In this document: piece after piece, positions 56,612 to 64,000 of the stretch
How positions within the stretch are numbered: position 1 is the stretch's first letter
Layout: each line of letters begins with the position of its first letter
DNA from: Botrimarina hoheduenensis
GTDB taxonomy: Bacteria > Planctomycetota > Planctomycetia > Pirellulales > Lacipirellulaceae
Reading direction: 5' to 3'
Assembly (NCBI RefSeq): GCF_007859815.1
Contig: NZ_SJPH01000003.1
Span: 301,843-365,842 of the forward strand
Length of the DNA: 64,000 nucleotides
Made by a program: the position numbers and the translations under genes
Notes under the pieces: model-generated
What the model saw: only the letters and a program-made list of their open reading frames with translations
Databases searched by the model: none
What the model was told of the DNA's origin: nothing

Positions 56612-56827
56612 AGGAAGGGCCTTCCAGCGGAAGTGGCAGACGTCGGGCGGGCGCGAACCCTGGCAGAACAAGCAGCCTGGGGAAACTTCGCGGGGTAAAG
56701 CTCGATAGTAGACACGGCTACCCAGCCGGTCAACGATTCGCTCATCAGAACGGATCGCTGTAACCCTAGACTACCGCTTGATTTGCACCCTTCGGCCCGC
56801 CGTACGGGTCGGCGGATCCTTGTGAAC

Positions 56828-58024
56828 CTAGACCGATCGTGGCGATCGTGCCGAACGAAGCGCCGCCACCAGCCGATGAATCTCGTCGTTCGAGTGCCGG
56901 GCTGAAACGCTCAGCCGCAGCAGCGAGTGGCCGCTCGGCACCGAAGGGGGCCGAATCGCGGGGGCGTAGAACCCCGCCTCGGCCAATCGCCGCGACAGCG
57001 CCACCGCGGCTTCGGGGCCGCCCGCCCGGACCGGCACTATCTGGCTCGCGGCTGCGCCGGTGTCCCAGCCTTCCTCAGCCAGCGCCGCCCGCAGCTGCTG
57101 GGCAAGCGAACGAACGCGCTCCCGGCGGTGCGGCTCCGAGGTCACGATCCCCAGGGCGGCTGTTGCCGCCGCCGCCGCCGCTGGCGGGCAAGCGGTCGAG
57201 AAAACATAAGAGCGGGCTCGATTGTAGAGCCAGTCGATGAGCTGAGCGCTTCCCGCAACAAACCCGCCTGCCGAACCGAGTGCCTTGCTGAGTGTCCCCA
57301 CTCGCACGGTTACTGCCGGCAGCAGATCGGGCCGATCCGCCAGCAGATGCTGCACGGCACCACGGCCTGTGCCACCCCACACGCCCGTCGCATGGGCCTC
57401 GTCCACCAGCAGCATGGCACCGTGATCAAGGGCGAGTTGGGCGATCTCGACGAGCGGGGCGAAGTCGCCCTCCATGCTGAACAGCGTGTCGGTCACGATC
57501 AACCGGCGCCGCCGGGGGGCGGTCTGACGCAGCAAACGCTCCACATCGTTCGCTTCAGCGTGCCGATAAACGTGCCGCTCGGCACGAGCCAGCCGGCACC
57601 CATCGATGATGCTCGCGTGGTTCCGTTCGTCGGTAAGAATCGCATCTTGCTCGTCCACCAAGGCGGGGATCACACCGGCGTTAGTGGCAAATCCGGAGGG
57701 AAAGACGAGGGCCGCTTCAGTCCCCTCGAACGCGGCAATCCGGTGTTCGAGTTCGGCGTGGGCCTCGGTCCGGCCCGAGACAACGGGACTCGCCCCGGCC
57801 CCCCAACCATAGCGGTCGGCGGCGGCGGCGGCGGCCGCGGCAAGGCGTGGATCCGACCGCAGGCCCAAATAGTCGTTGGCCCCGAAATCGACGAGCGGGG
57901 GTCCGTCTGCTCCGGAGGGCGTTGCACCCCGCTGCCGCAACAGACCCGCGAGCCGCAGCCGCTCGATCTCAGCGGGGGCCCACCCAAGGGGGTCGGGCCG
58001 ATCGGCGGGAGCCGGGACACTCAT
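56828..58024 (-). CDS. bioF: 8-amino-7-oxononanoate synthase-like PLP enzyme
   Basis: A 398-residue alpha-oxoamine synthase. Starts with VDFGANDYLGLRSDPR, then GWGAGASPVVSGRTEAHAELEHRIA; DERNHASIIDGCRL (His136 stacks on PLP), VDEAHATGVWGG (Asp208, His211), and the Schiff-base Lys247 in GTLSKALGSAGGF. C-terminal LRLSVSARHSNDEI is typical. BioF condenses pimeloyl-ACP/CoA and alanine in biotin synthesis; glycine C-acetyltransferase or serine palmitoyltransferase-like roles cannot be ruled out, and no other bio gene is in the window. ATG 58024 fixes the start; the extension to 58258 is spurious. Divergent from the second ECF sigma gene. Confidence 0.88.
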   Translation of the reverse strand: MSVPAPADRPDPLGWAPAEIERLRLAGLLRQRGATPSGADGPPLVDFGANDYLGLRSDPRLAAAAAAAADRYGWGAGASPVVSGRTEAHAELEHRIAAFEGTEAALVFPSGFATNAGVIPALVDEQDAILTDERNHASIIDGCRLARAERHVYRHAEANDVERLLRQTAPRRRRLIVTDTLFSMEGDFAPLVEIAQLALDHGAMLLVDEAHATGVWGGTGRGAVQHLLADRPDLLPAVTVRVGTLSKALGSAGGFVAGSAQLIDWLYNRARSYVFSTACPPAAAAAATAALGIVTSEPHRRERVRSLAQQLRAALAEEGWDTGAAASQIVPVRAGGPEAAVALSRRLAEAGFYAPAIRPPSVPSGHSLLRLSVSARHSNDEIHRLVAALRSARSPRSV

Positions 58025-58269
58025 GGAAAGTCGATCGATCCGGCGGGGCCCGACAAAGAACGTTACAACAGCTTGCCGTCGCGGCGGGGTGGGTCGCCCC
58101 CCCGGTAAGCCGCAAAGCGGCGTCGGCTGCGGGGCCCTATAAGCGTAAACTATTGCGAGCCGGCCGTTTATCGCTCGTGCCCGCCAGCTCTTCGGATTTT
58201 GCCGGGAACGCGCGGCCTGCTGGCGGCGTCTCCCATTACCGACAAGACATCGACCCACCTCCCTGCCGC

Positions 58270-58890
58270 TTGTCCCGCACCGATCCCCCTTCAGCCGCTC
58301 CGACCGCTAGCGACGACCGCGCGATCGACGACCGTTTAATCGACCGCACTTTGGCGGGCGACTCCGCGGCCTTCGGCGAACTGGTGCGGCGACACCAGGA
58401 TCGGCTGCGGGGGGCCCTGTTGCGGGTGACCGGCTCGGCCGAAGAGGCCGAGGACGCTGCCCAGGAAGCCTTTATCCAAGCCTACTTGAAGCTGAGCACC
58501 TTCCAGCGATCGGCCAAGTTCTACACGTGGCTGTACCGCGTCGCCTTCAACCTGGCGATCAGCAAGAACCGTAAATGGCGGCCGCGCGTGTCGCTGACAA
58601 CCGTCCAAGACGCCGGCGGCCCCGAACCGACGGCCACAACCGATTCGCCCGAGACCCCACTGCACGAGACCGAGCGCAGCGAGCAGCTGCATGCCGCGAT
58701 TGCCGAACTGGCCGATGACCACCGCGAGGTGCTCGTGCTCCGCGAGTTTGAGGACATGGATTACCAGCAGATCGCCGAGGTGCTCGGCGTACCGGTCGGT
58801 ACGGTACGTAGCCGTTTGTTCCGCGCCCGAGCCCAGTTGCGTGACCGCTTAGGTCCGCTGATCGACGACGACTCTACCGCTTCCGAATAA
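58270..58890 (+). CDS. ECF RNA polymerase sigma factor (RpoE-like)
   Basis: About 206 residues. Region 2: RTLAGDSAAFGELVRRHQDRLRGALLRV, EEAEDAAQEAFIQAYLKL and FYTWLYRVAFNLAISKNRKWRP; region 4: LADDHREVLVLREFEDMDYQQIAEVLGVPVGTVRSRLFRARAQLR. The strong DMDYQQIAEVLGVPVGTVRSR marks an RpoE-type ECF factor. It starts at TTG 58270 (LSRTDPPS) or GTG 58177; neither has a clear Shine-Dalgarno. The anti-sigma gene follows after 177 bp, a gap that holds a tandem duplication and a strong hairpin. An exchange-responsive envelope stress signal is the usual role; here unproven. Confidence 0.92.
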   Translation: MSRTDPPSAAPTASDDRAIDDRLIDRTLAGDSAAFGELVRRHQDRLRGALLRVTGSAEEAEDAAQEAFIQAYLKLSTFQRSAKFYTWLYRVAFNLAISKNRKWRPRVSLTTVQDAGGPEPTATTDSPETPLHETERSEQLHAAIAELADDHREVLVLREFEDMDYQQIAEVLGVPVGTVRSRLFRARAQLRDRLGPLIDDDSTASE

Positions 58891-58926
58891 CCCGCTCCGC
58901 GCTGCTTCCGAATAGCCCGCTCCGCG
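58879..58926 (+). repeat. 25-bp tandem duplication over the sigma stop codon
   Basis: GCTTCCGAATAACCCGCTCCGCG (58879-58901) and GCTTCCGAATAGCCCGCTCCGCG (58904-58926) are two 23-base copies, one base different, with a period of 25. The first copy contains the gene's TAA; the second has TAG at the same place, so the protein end is unaffected. Confidence 0.8.
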
Positions 58927-59004
58927 AACAGCCGCCCGACGCCCCTGCCCTGGCAGCCGCTCGTTAACGAATCATCGCTCATTAAGAAACCATCAAGTCG
59001 GTTG

Positions 59005-59045
59005 GCTCCGTCGTCGCCTCGCACCGTGCGCGGCGACGACGGAGC
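59005..59045 (+). other. Strong hairpin between sigma and anti-sigma genes
   Basis: GCTCCGTCGTCGCC (59005-59018) pairs with GGCGACGACGGAGC (59032-59045), 14 perfect pairs, with a 13-base loop. No T run follows, so it is not a standard terminator. It ends 23 bases before the anti-sigma ATG, and could hold back the mRNA or mark a processing point that sets the sigma/anti-sigma ratio. Confidence 0.75.
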
Positions 59046-59067
59046 GATCACCCAGCCAAACGCCGCT

Positions 59068-60108
59068 ATGAACGCCAGCGTCTCCCGATCGGATGCCCCC
59101 CTACCCGAGGAAGCGTGTGAGCGGATCAGCGCCTATCTTGACGGTGAGCTGAGTCCCGACGAGCAGGCTGAGATCGAGCGCCTGCTCGGGACGAACGCCG
59201 CTGCGCGCCGATTGGCCGACGACTTGCTAGCGCTTCGCAACCTTTGCCAAGAGCAGGCCGCCCCGACTTTTGACCGAGACCTGTCGCAGGGGGTGCTCGC
59301 CGAAGCCCTCCGACGCCAAGCCGCGGGATCGCTGGAGAGCCCGGCAGACAATGGTCCGCATGAACCCAAGGATCTGCGGGGCCTGGAACCCGACGGCGAG
59401 TTTGGCTTGCCATTCGGTCGATCGGCACGCGGCTGGGTTTGGGCCGGCGTGGCGGCAGCGGCGGCGCTGATGATTGGCTTCTATGGTCGCCCCGAACCAC
59501 GCGGCGGCAGCGGGTCGTTTGATCAAAATATCGCCGCCATGCAGCGCGCCGTCCCCGGCTTGCAGGTGGTGGATGTCGAAACTACGCCCGAACGGTGGCA
59601 GCGGGTGCTCGGCGAACGCCTGGCCCCTTCGGCAGCGCCCGAGCTGCCGGTGACCCTCGCCGCGGCGAAGCGTTCGGGTCTGCAAGTCGAACCGGCAGCG
59701 CCGATGCGTGACGCCAAAGAACAGTTGCTGTATCTCGATGGCGGCCGCGAACAGGTCGAAGGGCTGCTCGCCGAGCTGCGTGGCGGACAAGGCTCGCTGC
59801 ATCAAGTGGGCCCCGACCACAGCGCCGCATCGCCCGGCCCGCCTGCGTCCAATCCGGCGCTGCCGAATCTCGCCCCGCAAGCACCGGTCCGGGCGATCGG
59901 CACCCAAGCCGCAACGCCGCTCCGCGTGGTGCGGCTCAAAATACAACTCCGGCGAATCGATCCGTCGCAAGTTGCCCCGCCCACCCAGCCGGCAACAAGC
60001 GACGCCAGCGTTCATGTAGCGCCGACCCCCACCGCACCGGTCTCAGCGGCTCCCGGCACCAGCCCGCAACCTATTGTGCTCCGGATCCGTTTCCGCGAGA
60101 CGCCCTAA
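59068..60108 (+). CDS. Membrane-bound anti-sigma factor-like protein
   Basis: A 346-residue single-pass protein. Cytoplasmic N-terminus: EEACERISAYLDGELSPDEQAEIERLLGTNAAARRLADDL, the standard anti-sigma opening (DGEL...E...E-x-x-L), but without the usual zinc-binding HxxxCxxC. The membrane segment is at about 123-139 (WVWAGVAAAAALMIGFYG). The exported part is Pro/Ala rich with no recognised sensor. Directly follows the ECF sigma gene, so it should hold that sigma factor at the membrane. The ATG at 59068 (MNASVSRSD) is chosen; the frame extends 22 codons upstream to the hairpin. Confidence 0.88.
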   Translation: MNASVSRSDAPLPEEACERISAYLDGELSPDEQAEIERLLGTNAAARRLADDLLALRNLCQEQAAPTFDRDLSQGVLAEALRRQAAGSLESPADNGPHEPKDLRGLEPDGEFGLPFGRSARGWVWAGVAAAAALMIGFYGRPEPRGGSGSFDQNIAAMQRAVPGLQVVDVETTPERWQRVLGERLAPSAAPELPVTLAAAKRSGLQVEPAAPMRDAKEQLLYLDGGREQVEGLLAELRGGQGSLHQVGPDHSAASPGPPASNPALPNLAPQAPVRAIGTQAATPLRVVRLKIQLRRIDPSQVAPPTQPATSDASVHVAPTPTAPVSAAPGTSPQPIVLRIRFRETP

Positions 60109-60317
60109 CTCGACCTTCCCCCTTCAAACGAGTCCAGGTTCTGATCGAAGGTCAGCCCTATCGCCAGCCTGGCCCAGACCTTCGGATCGGTGGCAAGCGC
60201 TTCGGTGGCGTTGAGATCACCCGTGAAGACCTCTTCAAAGAGGGGCGCAGTCCGGATCGTGCTGGCGATTGCTTTGTCGTGCGCTTGCCCGGCGGGCGAC
60301 TGGGCGGGGGACGGCAT
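60105..60317 (-). CDS. Possible small hypothetical protein
   Basis: A 70-codon open frame from ATG 60317 that overlaps the end of the anti-sigma gene by four bases. Its middle (LFEEVFTGDLNATEAL, DPKVWARLAIGLTFDQN) looks like ordinary coding sequence, but there is no recognised family and no good ribosome site. It may be a fragment. Confidence 0.25.
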   Translation of the reverse strand: MPSPAQSPAGQAHDKAIASTIRTAPLFEEVFTGDLNATEALATDPKVWARLAIGLTFDQNLDSFEGGRSS

Positions 60318-60376
60318 GCCGGGCACAATAGGTGGCGTTAGTCGCCCCCACCCCTCGCTCTGGAGTCTGCCGAAAG

Positions 60377-60592
60377 ATGTCGGATGTGAAGATAAACGTT
60401 CGTAAGAACGGCCCCTTGCTGATCGAAGGCAAGTTTACCCTGGTCGATGCCGAGGGAAACGCCTTCCCGCTGGATCCCGCCAAGCCCGCCTACGCCCTGT
60501 GCCGTTGCGGACAGTCGGGCAACAACCCGTTTTGCGATGGCACGCACAAGAGCTGCGGGTTCGAGTCGGAGGTGATCGCTCCCGCGGAGTGA
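60377..60592 (+). CDS. CDGSH-type iron-sulfur protein
   Basis: A 71-residue protein with one CDGSH domain: CRCGQSGNNPFCDGTHKS. The 2Fe-2S ligands are Cys42, Cys44, Cys53 and His57 (3-Cys-1-His). ALCRCGQSGNNPFCDGTHK is nearly the family consensus. The N-terminus is a short beta part (VRKNGPLLIEGKF). Small cytosolic members take part in redox or iron-sulfur handling, with the exact role unknown. ATG at 60377 gives the family length; the frame upstream to 60332 has no support. Confidence 0.93.
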   Translation: MSDVKINVRKNGPLLIEGKFTLVDAEGNAFPLDPAKPAYALCRCGQSGNNPFCDGTHKSCGFESEVIAPAE

Positions 60593-60925
60593 CCACCGGC
60601 TGCGGCGCTGCCGACAAGCTGTGAACGAGTTTTCCCCGAACTCGGCGACGAATCTGGCAACGACTTTTGTCGAGGCGATCGCCCGGCCGACCACCGCGTC
60701 AGCCGGGTTTTTTCGTGCGTAGCGGTGTCGTGGCGCGCGAACGCACCGGTTGTAGGACCGCCAAGCGGAGGTTTGCCGACCTCGTTGCGCGGATCGGTCG
60801 ATCGCGCGGAGCGGCCGGCGCGATAAACTCGTCGCCCCCCGCCCAGAGATTGCGGCCCAGTCTGGCGCATCTCGACCGTTGGGGCCCCGCTGAACCCTTC
60901 TCCCCCCTCGCCCCCCCTACACCGC
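60593..60925. other. Gap after the CDGSH gene
   Basis: 333 bp. Nothing recognised: no credible gene, no tRNA, no clear terminator. A GAGTT/AACTC inverted repeat near 60626-60645 is too short to rely on. Presumably holds the promoter of the gene at 60926. Confidence 0.4.
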
Positions 60926-61822
60926 ATGCCCCGCGAAGCAACCGCCGCCGACCATGCCCGCGCCCTGCCTCCAGAACTCGCGAGCGAAGGCACCGTCACC
61001 GGCACCACCGCTGGTGAGTCACTGCCCGACCTCTCGCCCGAGACGGTCCGCTCATCGACGCCTTTCGTTGGCCGTTGGAACGATCTGGTAAGCACCACCA
61101 ACTGGGAAAAGGGCCGTATCATCGGTGACTGGCGCGCCGCGCTGGAAGCTACCACCGCCGCCGTCACCGAGTACTCCGACGAAGCGTGGGCGCGATTGGT
61201 CGGCGGGGTTACCAGCCAGCACGTCGGACGGCTCCGGCGCGTCCACGCCCGCTTTGGCGATGCGTGCGATCAGTATCCGGGCCTGTATTGGAGCCACTTC
61301 CAAGCCGCCCTCGACTGGTCCGACGCCGAGATGTGGCTGGAAGGCGCGATCACCAACGGCTGGAGCGTTTCGCAAATGCGTGGGGCCCGCTGGGAAGCGG
61401 TCGGTGCCCCGGATGGGGTCAAACCCACCGAAGACGAGATCTTCTCGGGCGAGATCGACGAAGACGCGGGCAGCGCCCTCGATAGCTCCCCTTCCGCAAC
61501 CGCTTTTGAAGACGCCCCGTTCGATACCGACGACGATTCAACCGCGGTTGCCGAGCGCGACGCCGATTCTTCGGACGAGCGCAGCAGCACCTCGACCGGT
61601 GCGGCGTATGAAGAGGGCCCCGTCGCTGAGGCGACCCCGCGGGTGCGGCCGTTCGCCAATGTGGCCGAACTGCCAGATGATGTGGCAGACGCCTTTGAAC
61701 AGTTCAAGCTCGCGATCCTGGCCCACAAGCTGACCGACTGGGAAGCGATTTCACGAGAAAGCCTGCTCGGTGCCCTCGACGCCCTGCGGACGCTGGCCTT
61801 GGCACCGTCGAACAACGACTGA
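60926..61822 (+). CDS. Conserved hypothetical protein (planctomycete type)
   Basis: A 298-residue soluble protein. Residues about 48-160 are one compact, Trp-rich helical block: RWNDLVSTTNWEKGRIIGDWR, DEAWARLVGGVTSQHVGRL, YPGLYWSHFQAALDWSDAEM and GAITNGWSVSQMRGARWEAVG; the SQHVGRLRR and WSVSQMR parts look like helix-turn-helix-type recognition elements. An acidic low-complexity linker (about 165-240, rich in Asp, Glu, Ser) leads to a C-terminal helical region ending with DALRTLALA. No membrane segment. I do not recognise a named family; DNA binding is only a suggestion from the helices. The start ATG at 60926 is preceded by a C-rich stretch without Shine-Dalgarno. Confidence 0.7.
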   Translation: MPREATAADHARALPPELASEGTVTGTTAGESLPDLSPETVRSSTPFVGRWNDLVSTTNWEKGRIIGDWRAALEATTAAVTEYSDEAWARLVGGVTSQHVGRLRRVHARFGDACDQYPGLYWSHFQAALDWSDAEMWLEGAITNGWSVSQMRGARWEAVGAPDGVKPTEDEIFSGEIDEDAGSALDSSPSATAFEDAPFDTDDDSTAVAERDADSSDERSSTSTGAAYEEGPVAEATPRVRPFANVAELPDDVADAFEQFKLAILAHKLTDWEAISRESLLGALDALRTLALAPSNND

Positions 61823-61990
61823 GGTTACTGGCCGACCGATCCGTGCGAATCACGGTCCGGTCTGCTGATCGCTGCGCGTTCGGTGGTTATACTCACCCGC
61901 CGACCAACTCAAGTGCGATCCCGAGCGACCGGCGGCTCGCAAACGATTCGGCATCCGTTCGATTTGCCCCCGTTCATGCAGGAAGCCCTC

Positions 61991-62275
61991 ATGGTGACCG
62001 TTGGAATGAACTACGTTGTCTTGCCTGGCAAGGCGACGCTGTTCGAGGAGAAGTTTGCGGCGGTGATCGGCGCGCTCAACGCCGCCGAGGGTCACACGGC
62101 GTCGCACCTGTGGCGCGACACGACCGATGAGAACTCGTATCTCATCACAAGCGAATGGAACGACGAGCAGGCGTTTCGTGATTTCATCACCAGCGACGCC
62201 TTCCGCGGCGTTACCAACTGGGGCAAAGAAGAAATCCTTGCCGGTCGGCCGCAGCATAAAGTCTACAAGCACTAA
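61991..62275 (+). CDS. Antibiotic biosynthesis monooxygenase (ABM) family protein
   Basis: A 94-residue ferredoxin-like-fold protein: MVTVGMNYVVLPGKATLFEEKFAAVI, then TASHLWRDTTDENSYLITSEWNDEQAFRDFITSDAF, which is the ABM pattern with a conserved Trp in SEWND and His in ASHL. Such small enzymes are cofactor-free oxygenases or haem-degrading proteins (IsdG-like). No Asn/Trp/His triad of IsdG is obvious, so the reaction is unknown. ATG at 61991 has AGGAAG 5 bases upstream and is preferred over 61883 or 61976. The lactonase-family gene follows after 27 bp on the same strand. Confidence 0.85.
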   Translation: MVTVGMNYVVLPGKATLFEEKFAAVIGALNAAEGHTASHLWRDTTDENSYLITSEWNDEQAFRDFITSDAFRGVTNWGKEEILAGRPQHKVYKH

Positions 62276-62302
62276 TCCGCCTCTCCGCAGCGAGCGTGCC
62301 CT

Positions 62303-63454
62303 ATGAACGTGGTGTCCTTGTGTTGGTCACTCGCCATTGCCGCGGCGTTGTTGACCGGTGGCTCCTCCAGTGCGCAGCCGCTCGACGTGTGGATCGGCGT
62401 TGAGCCCTCCCATGAGCCGCTCCGCAACCCGCCCAAAGGGATCTATCACGCCACGCTCGACCGCCAGACCGGCAAGCTGAGCCCCGCGGAGCTTGTCGGT
62501 ACGATCGATGCGCCGGGCTTTTTGGCTCGGCACCCCCGCCTGCCGGTGCTGTACTCAACCGGCAATGAAGCGGGTGAGGCGGTTGTCGCTGCTTGGCAGA
62601 TCGACCGCTCCACGGGCCGCGTGCTTCTGGAATCGCTCGGCGTGCAACCCACCGGCAGCGGCGAAGCGTGCCATGTCTCGGTCGATCAGTCGAGCAAGGT
62701 GCTGCTCTCTGCCCAGTATGGCGGAGGCTCGGTGGTGGCGTACCCGCTGGACGAAGCGGGCCGCATCGGCCCCTCGACGGGGATCGTCCAGCACCAAGGT
62801 GGCTCGGGCGTGGTGCCGGATCGGCAGGCTGACCCTCACCCGCACTGGATCGGCGTTTCGCCCGACAACCGTTACGCCTTGGTCCCCGATCTGGGGCAAG
62901 ACCGGGTCCGCATCTATCAGCTGGACACGGCCAGCGCGCGTCTGACACCGTTCAGCGATGCTGGCACGGCGCGCGGGGGGGGGCCGCGTCACTTGGCGTG
63001 GCACCCAAACGGGCGTTTTGCCTACGTCGTCGAAGAACTCCTCTGCGGCGTCTCGACTTTCAGCTGGAACGCTGCCACGGGCACGCTAGGCTGGATCGAT
63101 ACCCAGCCGATGCTGACCGAGGCCGAGCGGGCGGCCGAGACGTTCACGAGCGGATCGGAAGTAGCGGTCCACCCTTCCGGCCGATTCCTCTACGCCGCGG
63201 TCCGTGGGCACGACACGATCAGTGTTTTTCAGATCAACCCGCAAACCGGCGTGCTCGATCCGGTTGAACGCGAACCGATCCGTGGAAGCTGGCCGCGTCA
63301 TTTTGGGCTGAGCCCCGATGGGGCGTGGCTGATCGCCGCGGGGCGCGACTCGGACTCGCTCGCCGTGTTCGCGATCGATGCAAAGACGGGAGCGCTCCGA
63401 TACACGCTCAACCGCACCGCCGCTCCACGGCCGATCTGCGTGATCGTTCGCTAG
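62303..63454 (+). CDS. Exported lactonase-family (6-phosphogluconolactonase-like) seven-bladed beta-propeller
   Basis: A 383-residue protein with a signal peptide (LCWSLAIAAALLTGGSSSAQ). The body is the lactonase/YkgB propeller: KGIYHATLDRQTGKLSP, ARHPRLPVLYSTGNE, VSVDQSSKVLLSAQYGGGSVV, PHPHWIGVSPDNRYALVPDLGQDRVRIYQLDTA, GPRHLAWHPNGRFAYVVEELLCGVSTFSW, then RGSWPRHFGLSPDGAWLIAAGRDSDSLAVFAID. The GPRH and RHF-x-x-SPDG blocks carry the active-site residues of 6-phosphogluconolactonase PgL-like enzymes. Export suggests a different sugar lactone substrate or no catalysis. It follows the ABM gene by 27 bp and may be cotranscribed. Confidence 0.9.
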   Translation: MNVVSLCWSLAIAAALLTGGSSSAQPLDVWIGVEPSHEPLRNPPKGIYHATLDRQTGKLSPAELVGTIDAPGFLARHPRLPVLYSTGNEAGEAVVAAWQIDRSTGRVLLESLGVQPTGSGEACHVSVDQSSKVLLSAQYGGGSVVAYPLDEAGRIGPSTGIVQHQGGSGVVPDRQADPHPHWIGVSPDNRYALVPDLGQDRVRIYQLDTASARLTPFSDAGTARGGGPRHLAWHPNGRFAYVVEELLCGVSTFSWNAATGTLGWIDTQPMLTEAERAAETFTSGSEVAVHPSGRFLYAAVRGHDTISVFQINPQTGVLDPVEREPIRGSWPRHFGLSPDGAWLIAAGRDSDSLAVFAIDAKTGALRYTLNRTAAPRPICVIVR

Positions 63455-63472
63455 CGTTCACGGCTGGCGCGG

Positions 63473-64000
63473 TCACTCATCGCTAAAGACGCGGGTGCTC
63501 TCCTCGCGACGGATCGGTTGGGGCGTCTCGTCCGAGGCGACCGAAACGGTTACCCGATGGTCGCCCGGCGTTTCGCCGAGAACCGTCACCTGGAATCGCG
63601 CCTCAGCGCCAGGTGCCAACCGCTCCAAGGGGGCAAACTCAACGAGGTCATTCGCGACGCGTGCCGCGGTCTCGCCCCGCGCATCGGCGAAGCGCATCCC
63701 CCGCGGTGCCTCGATCGCAACACGAACCCCCGTCGCCGATTTGGTTCCTTCGTTGGTAACCCGGATGTCGTACTCGGCCTGACCGCCGACCTCGATCGGA
63801 TCTTTTCTATCTCGCACATCAAAGGCCAAGGAGACAACGCCTTCAACCCGCACCCGGGTTTCTTCTTCAACACGCAGTCCGCCATTGGCTTCGCCTTCGA
63901 CACGAAGGGTGTGATCGCCCGGGGCGATCGGCAGCGCAACGACTTCGACCTCGCCCCGCTGTCCCTCGGGCAACTCGGCAAGGCTCCAATAAACCGCGTG
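63473..64000 (-). CDS. DUF11/CARDB-type repeat protein, C-terminal fragment
   Basis: The frame is open to the window edge, so the 5' part is missing; 175 codons are seen. It reads as Ig-like beta-sandwich repeats of the DUF11/COG1361 kind: HTLRVEGEANGGLRVEEETRVRVEG, then VRDRKDPIEVGGQAEYDIRVTNEGTKSATGVRVAIEAPRGMRFADA and LERLAPGAEARFQVTVLGETPGDHRVTVSV. The (E/R)-Y-D-I-R-V-T-N-(E/Q)-G-T and APG-x-x-(A/S)-x-F-x-(V/I)-x motifs are typical of such surface or secreted proteins in planctomycetes. A role in the envelope is likely, but unproven. Confidence 0.85.
   Translation of the reverse strand, partial: HAVYWSLAELPEGQRGEVEVVALPIAPGDHTLRVEGEANGGLRVEEETRVRVEGVVSLAFDVRDRKDPIEVGGQAEYDIRVTNEGTKSATGVRVAIEAPRGMRFADARGETAARVANDLVEFAPLERLAPGAEARFQVTVLGETPGDHRVTVSVASDETPQPIRREESTRVFSDE

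Noticed and set aside
57847-58269. Long N-terminal extension of the second ECF sigma gene
   Set aside because: It runs antisense through the bioF coding region and has no conserved content.

Overview
The window is a chromosomal stretch of a GC-rich, free-living bacterium, most likely a planctomycete (Pirellulales-like). This rests on the gene mix: proteins ending in PEP-CTERM-type tails, a Tat-exported Gfo/Idh/MocA oxidoreductase and a hydroxypyruvate-isomerase-like TIM barrel, a secreted PQQ-like beta-propeller protein that opens with a WPQWRG motif, ECF sigma/anti-sigma pairs, and a large set of long secreted proteins of unknown function. I saw no rRNA, tRNA, CRISPR array, phage module or insertion sequence. 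The genes are short transcription units on both strands with small gaps.

Left part (1-18.7 kb): the C-terminus of a LuxR/FixJ-type regulator, a PA0069-type radical SAM protein, FxsA, a pair formed by a GT2 glycosyltransferase and a protein with a BshC-like motif, a Nif3-like protein, a 969-residue exported protein, a sugar-phosphate-isomerase-like TIM barrel, two overlapping paralogous membrane-anchored proteins, a soluble double-PAS chemoreceptor with a clear terminator, UDP-glucose dehydrogenase, and small membrane, J-domain and Tyr/Gly/Pro-rich exported proteins.

Middle part (18.9-37.2 kb): aldehyde dehydrogenase, a PEP-CTERM serine hydrolase, and then a stress island: RskA-like anti-sigma, ECF sigma and a His-rich exported fasciclin protein on the minus strand, beside OxyR (both redox cysteines conserved) divergent from a KatG that carries a signal peptide. 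Next come a PQQ-like propeller, an HDAC-fold deacetylase, two exported proteins, a porin gene broken by an in-frame TAG, and a DUF6580/DUF4430 pair that may form a vitamin uptake module.

Right part (37.3-64 kb): a two-gene beta-oxidation operon (FadB/J-like and thiolase), an HExxH protein, an ArsR-led operon with an unusual triple AHSA1 protein and a DUF1579 protein, a matrixin-like PEP-CTERM metalloprotease, a lipase-like hydrolase, GlsB, the complete pyruvate dehydrogenase set (lpd-aceE-aceF), a TIGR01777 epimerase, rhomboid protease, a coiled-coil membrane protein, a BioF-like enzyme divergent from a second ECF sigma/anti-sigma pair, a CDGSH Fe-S protein, an ABM monooxygenase, a lactonase-family propeller and the end of a DUF11-type protein.

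The items most worth a second look are the fasciclin/ECF/RskA set beside OxyR-KatG, the amber-interrupted porin, the DUF4430/DUF6580 pair, the ArsR operon with its 10-bp direct repeat and triple AHSA1 protein, the paralogous tandem pair, and the 25-bp tandem duplication at the end of the second sigma gene. All function calls rest on reading motifs by eye; no database search was possible.
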